In this document: positions 52,222-60,035 of the stretch, piece after piece | Layout of the letters: each line of letters begins with the position of its first letter | Numbering within the stretch: position 1 is the stretch's first letter | Made by a program: the position numbers and the translations under genes | DNA from: Flexifilum sp046719065 | GTDB taxonomy: Bacteria > Chloroflexota > Anaerolineae > Aggregatilineales > Phototrophicaceae | Direction: 5' to 3' | NCBI GenBank assembly: GCA_046719065.1 | Contig: JBDNDP010000015.1 | Coordinates: 1 to 64,000 of the forward strand | DNA: 64,000 bases | The notes under the pieces: model-generated | The model's database searches: none | Told to the model about the DNA's origin: nothing | Seen by the model: only the letters and a program-made list of their open reading frames with translations

Positions 52222-54099
52222 ATGGCAGATAAACCTATCCTCGCCCCTGAAGAATTGGCAGCGGCTGATGTCGAAGCCGCTATCGGCTATCTGAAAGATA
52301 AATACCCCGAGGCGGTGAGCGATGACACCCGCAGCGGTTACAGCGGCATCATCGTCGACCGCGCATCGCTGGTTGAAGTCGCACAAACCATCCGTGATGA
52401 ACTGGGCTTCAATTATCTCTCCAGCGCGACCGCCGTTGACTACTACGGCATTTCTGACCATATGGAAATGGTCTACCATGCCTATCGTATTTCTGGCGGG
52501 CCGGCGCTGGTCTTCAAAGCGCAAACACCGCGCGACCGCGCTGAGGTGCCGTCGCTGGTAAGTGTTTGGCCCGGCGCGGATTTTCAAGAGCGCGAAGCCT
52601 ATGATCTGTTCGGGATCGTTTTCCCCGGGCATCCTAATTTGAAACGCATCTTGCTATGGGATGGGTTTAACGGCCATCCGATGCGCAAGGATTGGAAAGA
52701 AGCCTACTACGAAGAAGACCATAAACCGTTTGAGAGCCGCTGGCCCAAAGGCTACGTTCGCCGTGCCGAAGAACTCAACGCCTTTGGCAAAAATGTGCGC
52801 TACCCTGCCGATATTGACCTGGGAAATTTAACCGATACCTCCGAACAGTCGCTGTACAGCGGCATGGGCCTCGGCGTGAACGTCTCCAATTTCGAGTCGG
52901 CTGATGGCCTGCGCACCGATCGATTGGTCGTCAACCTTGGTCCACACCATCCGAGCACGCACGGGGTGTTCCGCATGGTCGTCACGCTCAATGGCGAGAC
53001 CATTGAGTCGCTTGAGCCGGTGATGGGCTATCTGCATCGCAATCACGAGAAGATTGGCGAGCGGAATGCATGGCTGCACAATATGCCGTTCACTGACCGG
53101 CTTGATTATATTTCCAGCATGAGTAATAACCTCGGCTATGCGCTGGCCGTTGAAAAGCTGCTGGCCACTGGCGCGCGTTATGCGCCTCCGACCTATCGAG
53201 CTGAAGTCATCCGCGTGTTAATGGTCGAGCTGACCCGCATCGTCAACCATTATTGGGCAATTGGCTTTTTGCTCAATGACCTTGGCGCTTTCTTCACGCC
53301 AGCGCTGTATGCCATCGCTGAACGTGAAAAGATCCTCGACTTTTTTGAGGCGACTGCCGGCAGCCGCATGATGTGCAACTACATGCGCTTCCAGGGCGTC
53401 TATAAAGACCTGCCGGAACGCATTCGCGGCGTTGCCAATCTGGTCAACGATCGCGTGCGCGATTTCGACACGATGGAATATCTGACCGAGTTGATTAACG
53501 AACGCATCCCGCGTTCGATCGACGAGCTGGATCGGCTGCTGACGGACAGCGAGATCATCAAGGCGCGCACGATTGGGGTCGGTTACCTGCCTCCTGAGCT
53601 GGCGATCGCTTACAGCGCTGCGGGGCCGCTGCTGCGCGCCAGCGGTGTGCCCTATGATGTGCGCCGCGCCGAACCGTACAGCATCTATCCAGAACTCGAT
53701 TTTGATGTATGCGTGCGCTATAACGGCGATATCTATGATCGTTACCTCATTCGCCTCGATGAGATGCGCGAGAGTGTCCGCATCCTTAAGCAGATTTTGC
53801 CACGGCTAGAGCGAACCAAAGGCGAAAGCATCTTCTCTGGCAACAAGGCGATCTACATGCCGCGTGTGCCAGTTGGCGAGGCCTATGGCCGTATCGAAAA
53901 TCCAAAGGGCGAGTTGGGTTATTATGTCGTTTCAGAGGGCGATCCCAAAGGCCCGCAAAACCCGTGGCGTTACCATGTACGCGCTCCCAGCTTCATCAAC
54001 CTAACGCCGCTTGGGTTAATGTGTCAGGGGCAAAAAGTGGCCGATGTCGTTGCCATTCTGGGCAGCATTGATATCGTGCTTGGTGAGACGGATCGATAG
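52222..54099 (+). CDS. nuoCD: NADH-quinone oxidoreductase fused subunits C/D
   Basis: 625 residues. An N-terminal NuoC domain (about 30-175, with SVWPGADFQEREAYDLFG and HPNLKRILLWDGF) and a linker precede a NuoD domain (about 230-625, VVNLGPHHPSTHGVFRMVV, HRNHEKIGERN and the C-terminal RAPSFINL region). The fusion is as in E. coli. NuoD lines the quinone site next to cluster N2 in NuoB. It lies 2 bp after nuoB. Confidence 0.95.
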   Translation: MADKPILAPEELAAADVEAAIGYLKDKYPEAVSDDTRSGYSGIIVDRASLVEVAQTIRDELGFNYLSSATAVDYYGISDHMEMVYHAYRISGGPALVFKAQTPRDRAEVPSLVSVWPGADFQEREAYDLFGIVFPGHPNLKRILLWDGFNGHPMRKDWKEAYYEEDHKPFESRWPKGYVRRAEELNAFGKNVRYPADIDLGNLTDTSEQSLYSGMGLGVNVSNFESADGLRTDRLVVNLGPHHPSTHGVFRMVVTLNGETIESLEPVMGYLHRNHEKIGERNAWLHNMPFTDRLDYISSMSNNLGYALAVEKLLATGARYAPPTYRAEVIRVLMVELTRIVNHYWAIGFLLNDLGAFFTPALYAIAEREKILDFFEATAGSRMMCNYMRFQGVYKDLPERIRGVANLVNDRVRDFDTMEYLTELINERIPRSIDELDRLLTDSEIIKARTIGVGYLPPELAIAYSAAGPLLRASGVPYDVRRAEPYSIYPELDFDVCVRYNGDIYDRYLIRLDEMRESVRILKQILPRLERTKGESIFSGNKAIYMPRVPVGEAYGRIENPKGELGYYVVSEGDPKGPQNPWRYHVRAPSFINLTPLGLMCQGQKVADVVAILGSIDIVLGETDR

Positions 54100-54147
54100 T
54101 TACGGTAAAAATCAGCCTAGCAGCTTCACAATTGTGAAGGAGATTGT

Positions 54148-54987
54148 ATGTACGGATTGGGCATCCTGAAGGGCCTCGGGGTCACCATTCAACATTTCAT
54201 CAACACATTCATCGATGATATCCGTTATGCTGGCCGCAAGTACATGGGGCAGGAAAACTTTGGGGCTCGTCAGGGATTGAAAGCCGCGGGGGCATTCACA
54301 GTTCAATATCCGGATGAAAAATTGGCGGTGCCGGAGCGTTTCCGCTTCATTCCGTTTCTAGTCGTCGAAGACCCCGATCACCCCGAACGTCCTGGCCACG
54401 ATTGGTGCACGAGTTGTGGTATCTGCGCGAAGGTGTGCCCGCCGCAGTGCATCTGGATCGTGCGCGGCGAAGACCCTGTGACCAAACGGCCGATACCAGA
54501 ACCGCAGGCTTTCTTCATCGACATCGACATTTGCATGAACTGCGGGTACTGCGCTGAGTTCTGTCCGTTCGATGCGATTAAGATGGATCACGACTACGAA
54601 CTGGCTAGCTACGATCGCACTGAACATCACATTTTCGACAAAGAGAAACTCTCCAAGCCGTTCAGCTATTGGAAGACGATCGCGCCAACGACGGCGGTTG
54701 AGGAGGCAGAAGCGCGCGGCGGCTGGGAGCACCCCGACGTGATCAAAGAAAAGAAGAAGGCTGAAGCTGCCGCGGCTAAGGCCGCCGCTGCCCCCGCCGC
54801 TCCGCCCGCGCCAGCGAAGCCCGCTGAAGGCGCTGCGGCCGCTGCACAGCCGGTAGCGGAAGCTGTCGCAGAAGCGGCTCCCCCGGCGTCGGCCGCTGTA
54901 GATGAAGAAGCCGCCAAAGCCGAACGGCTGCGCAAACGTGAAGAGGCCCTCGCTCGCAAACGCGCTCGCGAACAGGGTGGTGGCTGA
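54148..54987 (+). CDS. nuoI: NADH-quinone oxidoreductase subunit I, with C-terminal tail
   Basis: 279 residues. Two [4Fe-4S] motifs are present: CTSCGICAKVCPPQC (about residue 87) and CMNCGYCAEFCPFDA (about residue 131). The family normally ends near residue 180. Here an extra 90-residue Lys/Ala/Pro-rich tail ends in KAERLRKREEALARKRA, the same motif as NuoB. GAAGGAG precedes the ATG. It is the last gene of the cluster. NuoA, E-H and J-N are absent from the window. Confidence 0.94.
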   Translation: MYGLGILKGLGVTIQHFINTFIDDIRYAGRKYMGQENFGARQGLKAAGAFTVQYPDEKLAVPERFRFIPFLVVEDPDHPERPGHDWCTSCGICAKVCPPQCIWIVRGEDPVTKRPIPEPQAFFIDIDICMNCGYCAEFCPFDAIKMDHDYELASYDRTEHHIFDKEKLSKPFSYWKTIAPTTAVEEAEARGGWEHPDVIKEKKKAEAAAAKAAAAPAAPPAPAKPAEGAAAAAQPVAEAVAEAAPPASAAVDEEAAKAERLRKREEALARKRAREQGGG

Positions 54988-55020
54988 GTCACAGCCTTAA
55001 CTTCATCTTTCGTATTAAGA

Positions 55021-55044
55021 CCCGGCAGCACCGCCGGGTTTTTT
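55021..55044 (+). terminator. Strong terminator after nuoI
   Basis: CCCGGC (55021-55026), 6-base loop, GCCGGG (55033-55038), then six T. It ends the iscX-nuoBCDI unit. Confidence 0.85.
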
Positions 55045-55141
55045 GGCTTTAACCCGCTAAACGGCCGCACGCCAAATTTTCATAGCCTCCTAAGACTTAG
55101 TCGCTAGTGTGATCAGAGCCGTTATAAGATGATCAACAGCC

Positions 55142-55288
55142 ATGCGCGGTGTGAAAAAAGCTCATCTCCCGACAAAGATATGCCCAGTATGCGGGCGCCC
55201 ATTTATATGGCGCAAAAAGTGGGAACGTCACTGGGATGAAGTCAAGTATTGCAGCAATGCTTGTCGCCAGCGCCGGAGGATCTCGTGA
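55142..55288 (+). CDS. DUF2256 zinc-ribbon-like small protein
   Basis: A 48-residue protein. It has KAHLPTKICPVCGRPF, the WRKKWERHWDEVKYC core and a second Cys pair (YCSNAC), which is the DUF2256 family pattern of two CxxC-like pairs. It is usually found beside photolyase/cryptochrome-type genes, and here its TGA overlaps the GTG of exactly such a gene. It is highly basic and may bind zinc and nucleic acid or assist the flavoprotein; no function is established to my knowledge. Confidence 0.85.
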   Translation: MRGVKKAHLPTKICPVCGRPFIWRKKWERHWDEVKYCSNACRQRRRIS

Positions 55289-56610
55289 ACCCAATCGCAC
55301 AGGATATGCGGCGCGATTTTGCCAGTCGCGGGGATTTAGTCGCCTATCTGCGCGAGCAGTTCCCTGTGGCCGCAGCGGTCGACGATCATGTCTCGATGAT
55401 GCGCGGTGGTCGCCGCGTTGCCCTCGCTGCTCTCGATCGCATTCAGCCAGCGCGCTATGCTGCCACACGCAATTCGCTCAATGGTGCGGTCTCGCGCCTT
55501 TCGCCATATATCCGGCATGGTGTGCTGTCCCTCGCGGAAGTGCGCGATGCTGCTTTGCGCAAGGTCAATCGCCGTCGTGATGTTGAAAAATTCATCAACG
55601 AGCTTGGATGGCGCGATTACTGGCAGCGGCTTTATCTCGAATTGGGGGATGGTATTTGGCATGATCGCGAGGCTTACAAGACGGGCTGGCAAGCTGGTGA
55701 TTATCAAGATCGTTTGCCTGACGACATTGCTTCTGGGACTACTGGCCTTACCTGCATCGATGCATTTAGCGAAGAACTGCGCACAACGGGCTATTTGCAC
55801 AACCATGCTCGCATGTGGATGGCGTCTTACATTGTTCACTGGCGGCGCGTTCGCTGGCAGGCCGGAGCGCGCTGGTTCCTCACGCATCTGCTCGATGGCG
55901 ATCCAGCCAGCAATAACCTGAGCTGGCAGTGGGTTGCTAGTACGTTCAGCCATAAGCCGTATATCTTCAACCGAGAAAATCTCGATCGTTACAGTGACGG
56001 GCGTTACTGCCGCATTTGCCCGGCGCGTGGGCGCTGTCCGTTTGAAGGAACTTATGAAGATCTTCAGGCCCGTTTATTCCGCCCGATTTCCGCTCAAGTG
56101 GAGCCAGCTAAGCGCGCCCACAATTTTCGTTTCCCAGTGGGGCGGCAGTTACCGGGAACGACCTCGCGCAGGGATGAGGAAGGGAAGGCGGTGGTGTGGG
56201 TACATGGCGATGCGCTAAGTCCCGAAAACCCCGCGCTGCAAGCCGAGCCTGCGATGCCAGCCATTTTCGTTTGGGATGAGGAGCTGCTGCGCTCGCAGGC
56301 GATCAGTTTGAAGCGAGTCGTATTCATCTATGAGTGCCTGCTCGAGCTACCGGTGACGATTCGGCGTGGCGATGTCGCGCAGCAGGTGGCTGCTTTTGCG
56401 CGTGAACATGGCGCTGGGCGTGTTTGTACCTCCTCCAGCCCGGCACCGCGCTTTCATCAAATCGCCGCGCGTCTTGATCAGCAGTTCGCAGTTAAGATCT
56501 ATCCGCAGGCGCCTTTTTTCGATTACGATCGCCCGCTCGATCTGCGCCGCTTCTCTCGTTATTGGCAGGTCGCGCAGCGCTACGTATTTGATGAAACGAA
56601 CACAACGTAA
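55285..56610 (+). CDS. Photolyase/cryptochrome-like protein with permuted domains
   Basis: 441 residues from a GTG that overlaps the DUF2256 stop. The FAD-binding photolyase domain comes first (about 1-235): SRLSPYIRHGVLSLAEV, INELGWRDYWQRLYLEL, YLHNHARMWMASYIVHW and DGDPASNNLSWQWVAST. A Cys-rich CRICPARGRCPF follows (242-253). The Rossmann-like antenna half comes last (about 300-430), beginning VVWVHGDALSPENPAL, which aligns with the normal photolyase N-terminus. The domain order is thus reversed relative to PhrB. It may be a photoreceptor or DNA repair enzyme; the activity is unknown. Confidence 0.83.
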   Translation: MNPIAQDMRRDFASRGDLVAYLREQFPVAAAVDDHVSMMRGGRRVALAALDRIQPARYAATRNSLNGAVSRLSPYIRHGVLSLAEVRDAALRKVNRRRDVEKFINELGWRDYWQRLYLELGDGIWHDREAYKTGWQAGDYQDRLPDDIASGTTGLTCIDAFSEELRTTGYLHNHARMWMASYIVHWRRVRWQAGARWFLTHLLDGDPASNNLSWQWVASTFSHKPYIFNRENLDRYSDGRYCRICPARGRCPFEGTYEDLQARLFRPISAQVEPAKRAHNFRFPVGRQLPGTTSRRDEEGKAVVWVHGDALSPENPALQAEPAMPAIFVWDEELLRSQAISLKRVVFIYECLLELPVTIRRGDVAQQVAAFAREHGAGRVCTSSSPAPRFHQIAARLDQQFAVKIYPQAPFFDYDRPLDLRRFSRYWQVAQRYVFDETNTT

Positions 56611-56619
56611 CAAATGTCA

Positions 56620-56648
56620 CTGACCATTTTTCTTATTAGGGTTATACT
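56620..56648 (+). promoter_or_regulatory. Promoter of the Mrp/ApbC gene
   Basis: CTGACC (56620-56625), 17 bases, TATACT (56643-56648), 44 bp before the start codon. Confidence 0.55.
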
Positions 56649-56692
56649 TATTTTGTAAACGCCTTTAAGCTCGTCAGTAATGGGAGTTAAAA

Positions 56693-57745
56693 ATGAGCGA
56701 CGTTCAAAGCCAAATTATGGCGGCGTTGAGCACCGTCATTGAACCTGAGTTGCATCGCGATATCGTCTCGCTGAATATGGTGCGCGATTTGGTCGTTGAA
56801 GGGGAGACGGCTAAGTTTACCATTGTGCTGACGACCCCGGCCTGCCCTTTGAAAAATGTCTTTCAAGAGCGCTGCAATGCCGCTGTAATTGGCACCGTGC
56901 CCGGTATAGAGCGGCTTGAAATTCGTTGGGATGCGCAAGTGCCGACCGATCGACGCATCCTCGGTCGCCTCGAAGTGCCAATGCGCAGCATCATCGCGGT
57001 GGCAAGCGGCAAAGGGGGGGTTGGCAAAAGCACCGTTTCGACCAATCTGGCGATCGCACTCGCAGAAGCAGGAGCGCGGGTTGGCCTCATCGACGCCGAT
57101 ATCCTTAACCCTAATATTCCGATGATGATCGGGGTTGAAACCGGGAGGCCGCGCGTTGAGGGCGACAAAATGATCCCGATCGAGGCATATGGCGTTAAGG
57201 TCATTAGCACCGGTTTCTTGATCGATCCCAGTAAACCAATGATTATGCGCGGCCCGATGCTGCACAGCGCGATCCGCCAATTCTTCACGGACGTGAAATG
57301 GGGCGAATTGGACTACATGATCGTCGATCTGCCGCCCGGCACGGGCGACGCGCCGCTGTCGCTGGCGCAGTCGTTTCCGCTCACCGGGGCGGTGATCGTC
57401 ACCCAACCGCAAGAAGTGGCCGTCTCCGACGCGCTTCGCAGCATGGCCATGTTTGACCAACTCAATGTGCCAGTCCTCGGCATTGTCGAAAATATGGCGG
57501 GCGATTTCTTCGGAACGGGCGGCGGCGAACGGCTGGCGCAGCAGCGTCAGGTGCCGTTTCTTGGCCGTATTCCCCTCGATGCTGAAGTGCGAATCAGTGG
57601 GGACTACGGTCGCCCGATCATCGTCAGTGCGCCGAACTCTCCTGCTGCTCGGGCGCTGGTCGAAATGTCGCAGGCCGTGGCCGCTCGTGCCAGCCTTGTT
57701 ATGCTGCAAAGCGCCGATGTCATCCCGCTCAACATCATCGGCTAG
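56693..57745 (+). CDS. apbC: Mrp/ApbC/NBP35-family Fe-S cluster carrier ATPase
   Basis: 350 residues. An N-terminal MIP18/DUF59 domain (about 1-85) is followed by a P-loop ATPase with IIAVASGKGGVGKSTVSTNLA. The deviant Walker A and VDLPPGTGDAPLSL are family hallmarks. The two-Cys CxxC cluster site of many homologues is not obvious in the C-terminal third, so cluster carriage is by family inference. It is unrelated to the Mrp antiporter despite the name. It is monocistronic, with its own promoter and terminator. Confidence 0.92.
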   Translation: MSDVQSQIMAALSTVIEPELHRDIVSLNMVRDLVVEGETAKFTIVLTTPACPLKNVFQERCNAAVIGTVPGIERLEIRWDAQVPTDRRILGRLEVPMRSIIAVASGKGGVGKSTVSTNLAIALAEAGARVGLIDADILNPNIPMMIGVETGRPRVEGDKMIPIEAYGVKVISTGFLIDPSKPMIMRGPMLHSAIRQFFTDVKWGELDYMIVDLPPGTGDAPLSLAQSFPLTGAVIVTQPQEVAVSDALRSMAMFDQLNVPVLGIVENMAGDFFGTGGGERLAQQRQVPFLGRIPLDAEVRISGDYGRPIIVSAPNSPAARALVEMSQAVAARASLVMLQSADVIPLNIIG

Positions 57746-57768
57746 AAAGCGCATCAGCCTTTTTATGA

Positions 57769-57806
57769 ACAGCGCGCGATTTGTTAACCGCGCGCTGTAA
57801 TTTTTT
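57769..57806 (+). terminator. Terminator after apbC
   Basis: ACAGCGCGCG (57769-57778) pairs perfectly with CGCGCGCTGT (57789-57798) over a 10-base loop and is followed by AATTTTTT. Confidence 0.85.
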
Positions 57807-57823
57807 GCCGGCGCAGCCTGCGT

Positions 57824-58102
57824 TTAATCATCCATCCCGATCACTTGAATCCTGTCGCTGCTGCCGACGGGATTGTAGCGGCCGATGAACAGCCAGAAGA
57901 AAAAGTTAAGCAGGAAGGCGGTGATAAAAGCGACCCAGCCTTCAGTATGCACATCGCGGAACCAAACATAACGGCGGATTAGCTCAAGCGCGATCAGCGT
58001 GATCAGCGTGACGACTAGGCGCTTTTTTGCCTCAGTTCGCTGAATGAAGAACATGAGCAGGCCGAAAATAACGATCAATAAAGCTGTGATTCCGAGATCC
58101 AT
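57824..58102 (-). CDS. Small three-helix membrane protein, function unknown
   Basis: 92 residues with three hydrophobic segments (about 4-20, 30-47 and 58-76) and a short polar tail. No family was recognised. It has an ordinary ATG and lies 77 bp downstream of the serine hydrolase gene on the same strand, so it could be the second gene of that unit. Confidence 0.6.
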   Translation of the reverse strand: MDLGITALLIVIFGLLMFFIQRTEAKKRLVVTLITLIALELIRRYVWFRDVHTEGWVAFITAFLLNFFFWLFIGRYNPVGSSDRIQVIGMDD

Positions 58103-58179
58103 CTTCGCTCAACCGCGCAGTCTGTGTTTGCGCAACTGTACTAAGCTTAAGACAGACAGGTGAGATTTCGCTGAGTATC

Positions 58180-59811
58180 TCATGGAATTGACGTCCCAGC
58201 AGCGCGCCACGCATTGATGTCATCGAGGTTCACCTGCCCGTAAGGTGGCGAAAAATCCTCACAATCGCGCGCAGTATCTGGAATATCGGTGCGCGGCGCG
58301 ATCAATGGACTTTCAGGACTAAAGAAATTCCACGCTGCTCGCGAGATGCCCTCGATCAAAGGCCACGCGCGTGTATAACTGAAGAATTCTGTGTTTTCCC
58401 ACACGTACACCGCGATCACATAATTACGACCATTGGGCGGGAAAACGATGCCGGCATCGCCATGGACATTGTGGAGCCAGCCGTTTTTATGGGCGATCGG
58501 TGTGCCGGGCGGGATGCCCGCTTGCAGCAGCCGTTCCAGATCGTTGGCCGCCATCAGGTTGAGCATTTGCCGGCACTCATTTTGCGTAAATTCACCATTG
58601 GGATAAGCCGCCATCAATCCAGAGCCGTAGTAAGCGCAGTCATAGATCATGGTCAGCATAGTGCCGAGGTCTTCTGTTGTCGTCTGGTTATATGGGTCGG
58701 CGCCGGTGTTGAAATTCGGATTGGGCGAAGTGCGCGGCGCCGGGATCGAGCCAAGAACCTGATCTCCCCCTAGATAGAGCGGAGCGGAAATATACGTGTT
58801 GCGCGCGCCGATGTACTGCATCGTGTTCGTCACCTGCGCGATGCCGGCGAATAGATTATCGCGCCCAATGATTTGCATGATCAAATTGGACGAACTGTTG
58901 TTGCTGCACAGCAGCGACTGCACCATCAAGAAGGCGTAGTCGTCGTTGGGTTGAAACAGCAGATCGCGGTAGAAGTCGATCAAGATGCCCATTTTGATCG
59001 TGCTCGCGGCCGAGAAAGCCACATCGCTTAAGATGTGAACTTCATCGCCAGTCTGCAAATCCATGATGAAGACTGAGGCGACCGTCGATTGGCCATCATA
59101 GATGAAGCCTTGCGAGTCGAGATAAGCGATGATTAGCTCGCGCAGGGCGCGAATATCGGGCCGGCTGGCATCAGTGCCAGTGACTGGCAGCACAACCTGC
59201 CGGTCGGTCGGGCTGCGTAGGGCGCGGTCGATCAGCGGGAGCGCGCGTTCGATGTCAAGCGTGAAGCCCATTGCCCCCGGTCGTATCGTCAGCGTTTGCA
59301 CATCAAAATCGGCTGGCCCCGGCGGGCGATCATAGCGCGCTGCGATGTCTTGTAGGATGCGCTCAAGCTGCGTTTCTTGATAAGTGGCCGAAAGCTCAAT
59401 ATTGAGCGCTTCCCGGCTTTCAACGCCGGTGAGGTGGTTGAAGAAGCGCGGCCAAAACGAGGCTTCATTTACGCTGGCGGCGCGGGCAGCCGCCAGCATC
59501 GATTCGCGGTTGGTCTGAAATCCTATCGCTGCAGGGTCGAGCAAAATAGGGCTCGAGTCATACCAGAGCACAAGCGGCTGTGCGAAGATCTGTTCCCAAC
59601 GAGCAACGGCTTCCGCTGGCGATAATCCGCCCACGTTCACGCCCGCGACGGTAACGTCTGCGGATATGGTATCGGCTTGCTGGCTAAAGCGGATTAACTC
59701 AAACGAGAATAATCCTGCCGAAAGAAAGATAAACAGCCAAGCCATGAGAGGCACAAGCGGAAACCGGCGCGAACGCTTGCGAGTCCCGAGACCGGTCAGT
59801 CCTGTGGCCAT
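58180..59811 (-). CDS. Membrane-anchored beta-lactamase-fold serine hydrolase
   Basis: 543 residues. A basic N-terminus and one TM helix (about 17-42) are followed by a VanW/YoaR-type domain (about 50-205, VAGVNVGGLSPAEAVARWEQ) and a class A beta-lactamase-like domain (about 225-530). The catalytic Ser-x-x-Lys is S270-TI-K273 (SAASTIKMG), an SxN-like element is in CSNNSSSN, and the third motif reads HKNG instead of KTG. It is probably exported and acts on or binds peptidoglycan. Whether it hydrolyses beta-lactams or has D,D-carboxypeptidase activity is not predictable. Confidence 0.83.
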   Translation of the reverse strand: MATGLTGLGTRKRSRRFPLVPLMAWLFIFLSAGLFSFELIRFSQQADTISADVTVAGVNVGGLSPAEAVARWEQIFAQPLVLWYDSSPILLDPAAIGFQTNRESMLAAARAASVNEASFWPRFFNHLTGVESREALNIELSATYQETQLERILQDIAARYDRPPGPADFDVQTLTIRPGAMGFTLDIERALPLIDRALRSPTDRQVVLPVTGTDASRPDIRALRELIIAYLDSQGFIYDGQSTVASVFIMDLQTGDEVHILSDVAFSAASTIKMGILIDFYRDLLFQPNDDYAFLMVQSLLCSNNSSSNLIMQIIGRDNLFAGIAQVTNTMQYIGARNTYISAPLYLGGDQVLGSIPAPRTSPNPNFNTGADPYNQTTTEDLGTMLTMIYDCAYYGSGLMAAYPNGEFTQNECRQMLNLMAANDLERLLQAGIPPGTPIAHKNGWLHNVHGDAGIVFPPNGRNYVIAVYVWENTEFFSYTRAWPLIEGISRAAWNFFSPESPLIAPRTDIPDTARDCEDFSPPYGQVNLDDINAWRAAGTSIP

Positions 59812-59878
59812 AATGCTCCTAACACAAATAACGCAGTTGAGACTTTCAAACGAACGAGGGACACCCGACGAAGAATAG

Positions 59879-60001
59879 ATAGTGTCGACATAGTGTTGAG
59901 TCTAACGGCGGAGCACCTTGACGTCAACGGCTGAAGCCCTACGCTCGGGCACTGGGGTTAGGCGTACCGCTAGGTGTGGGAAAAAATGATCATGGTATAC
60001 T
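59879..60001 (+). promoter_or_regulatory. Direct repeat and extended -10 ahead of the sensor gene
   Basis: ATAGTGT occurs at 59879-59885 and 59890-59896, an 11-bp period that puts both copies on one face of the helix. An extended -10 (TGG-TATACT, 59993-60001) lies downstream and would start transcription near 60008. The repeat could be an operator for either divergent gene. Confidence 0.35.
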
Positions 60002-60035
60002 GTTATTGCAAGATTCTATCTTTAGGTGGGCCGCC

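Noticed and set aside
56687..57754. Long open frame (355 codons) on the minus strand opposite apbC
   Set aside because: It mirrors the apbC gene; the sense frame has clear P-loop ATPase motifs, a promoter and a terminator. Antisense frames of this length are common in this GC-rich coding DNA.
59976..60035. 20-codon N-terminal extension of the large sensor
   Set aside because: It covers the extended -10 element. The GTG at 60036 has AGGTGG upstream and sits just before the first TM helix.
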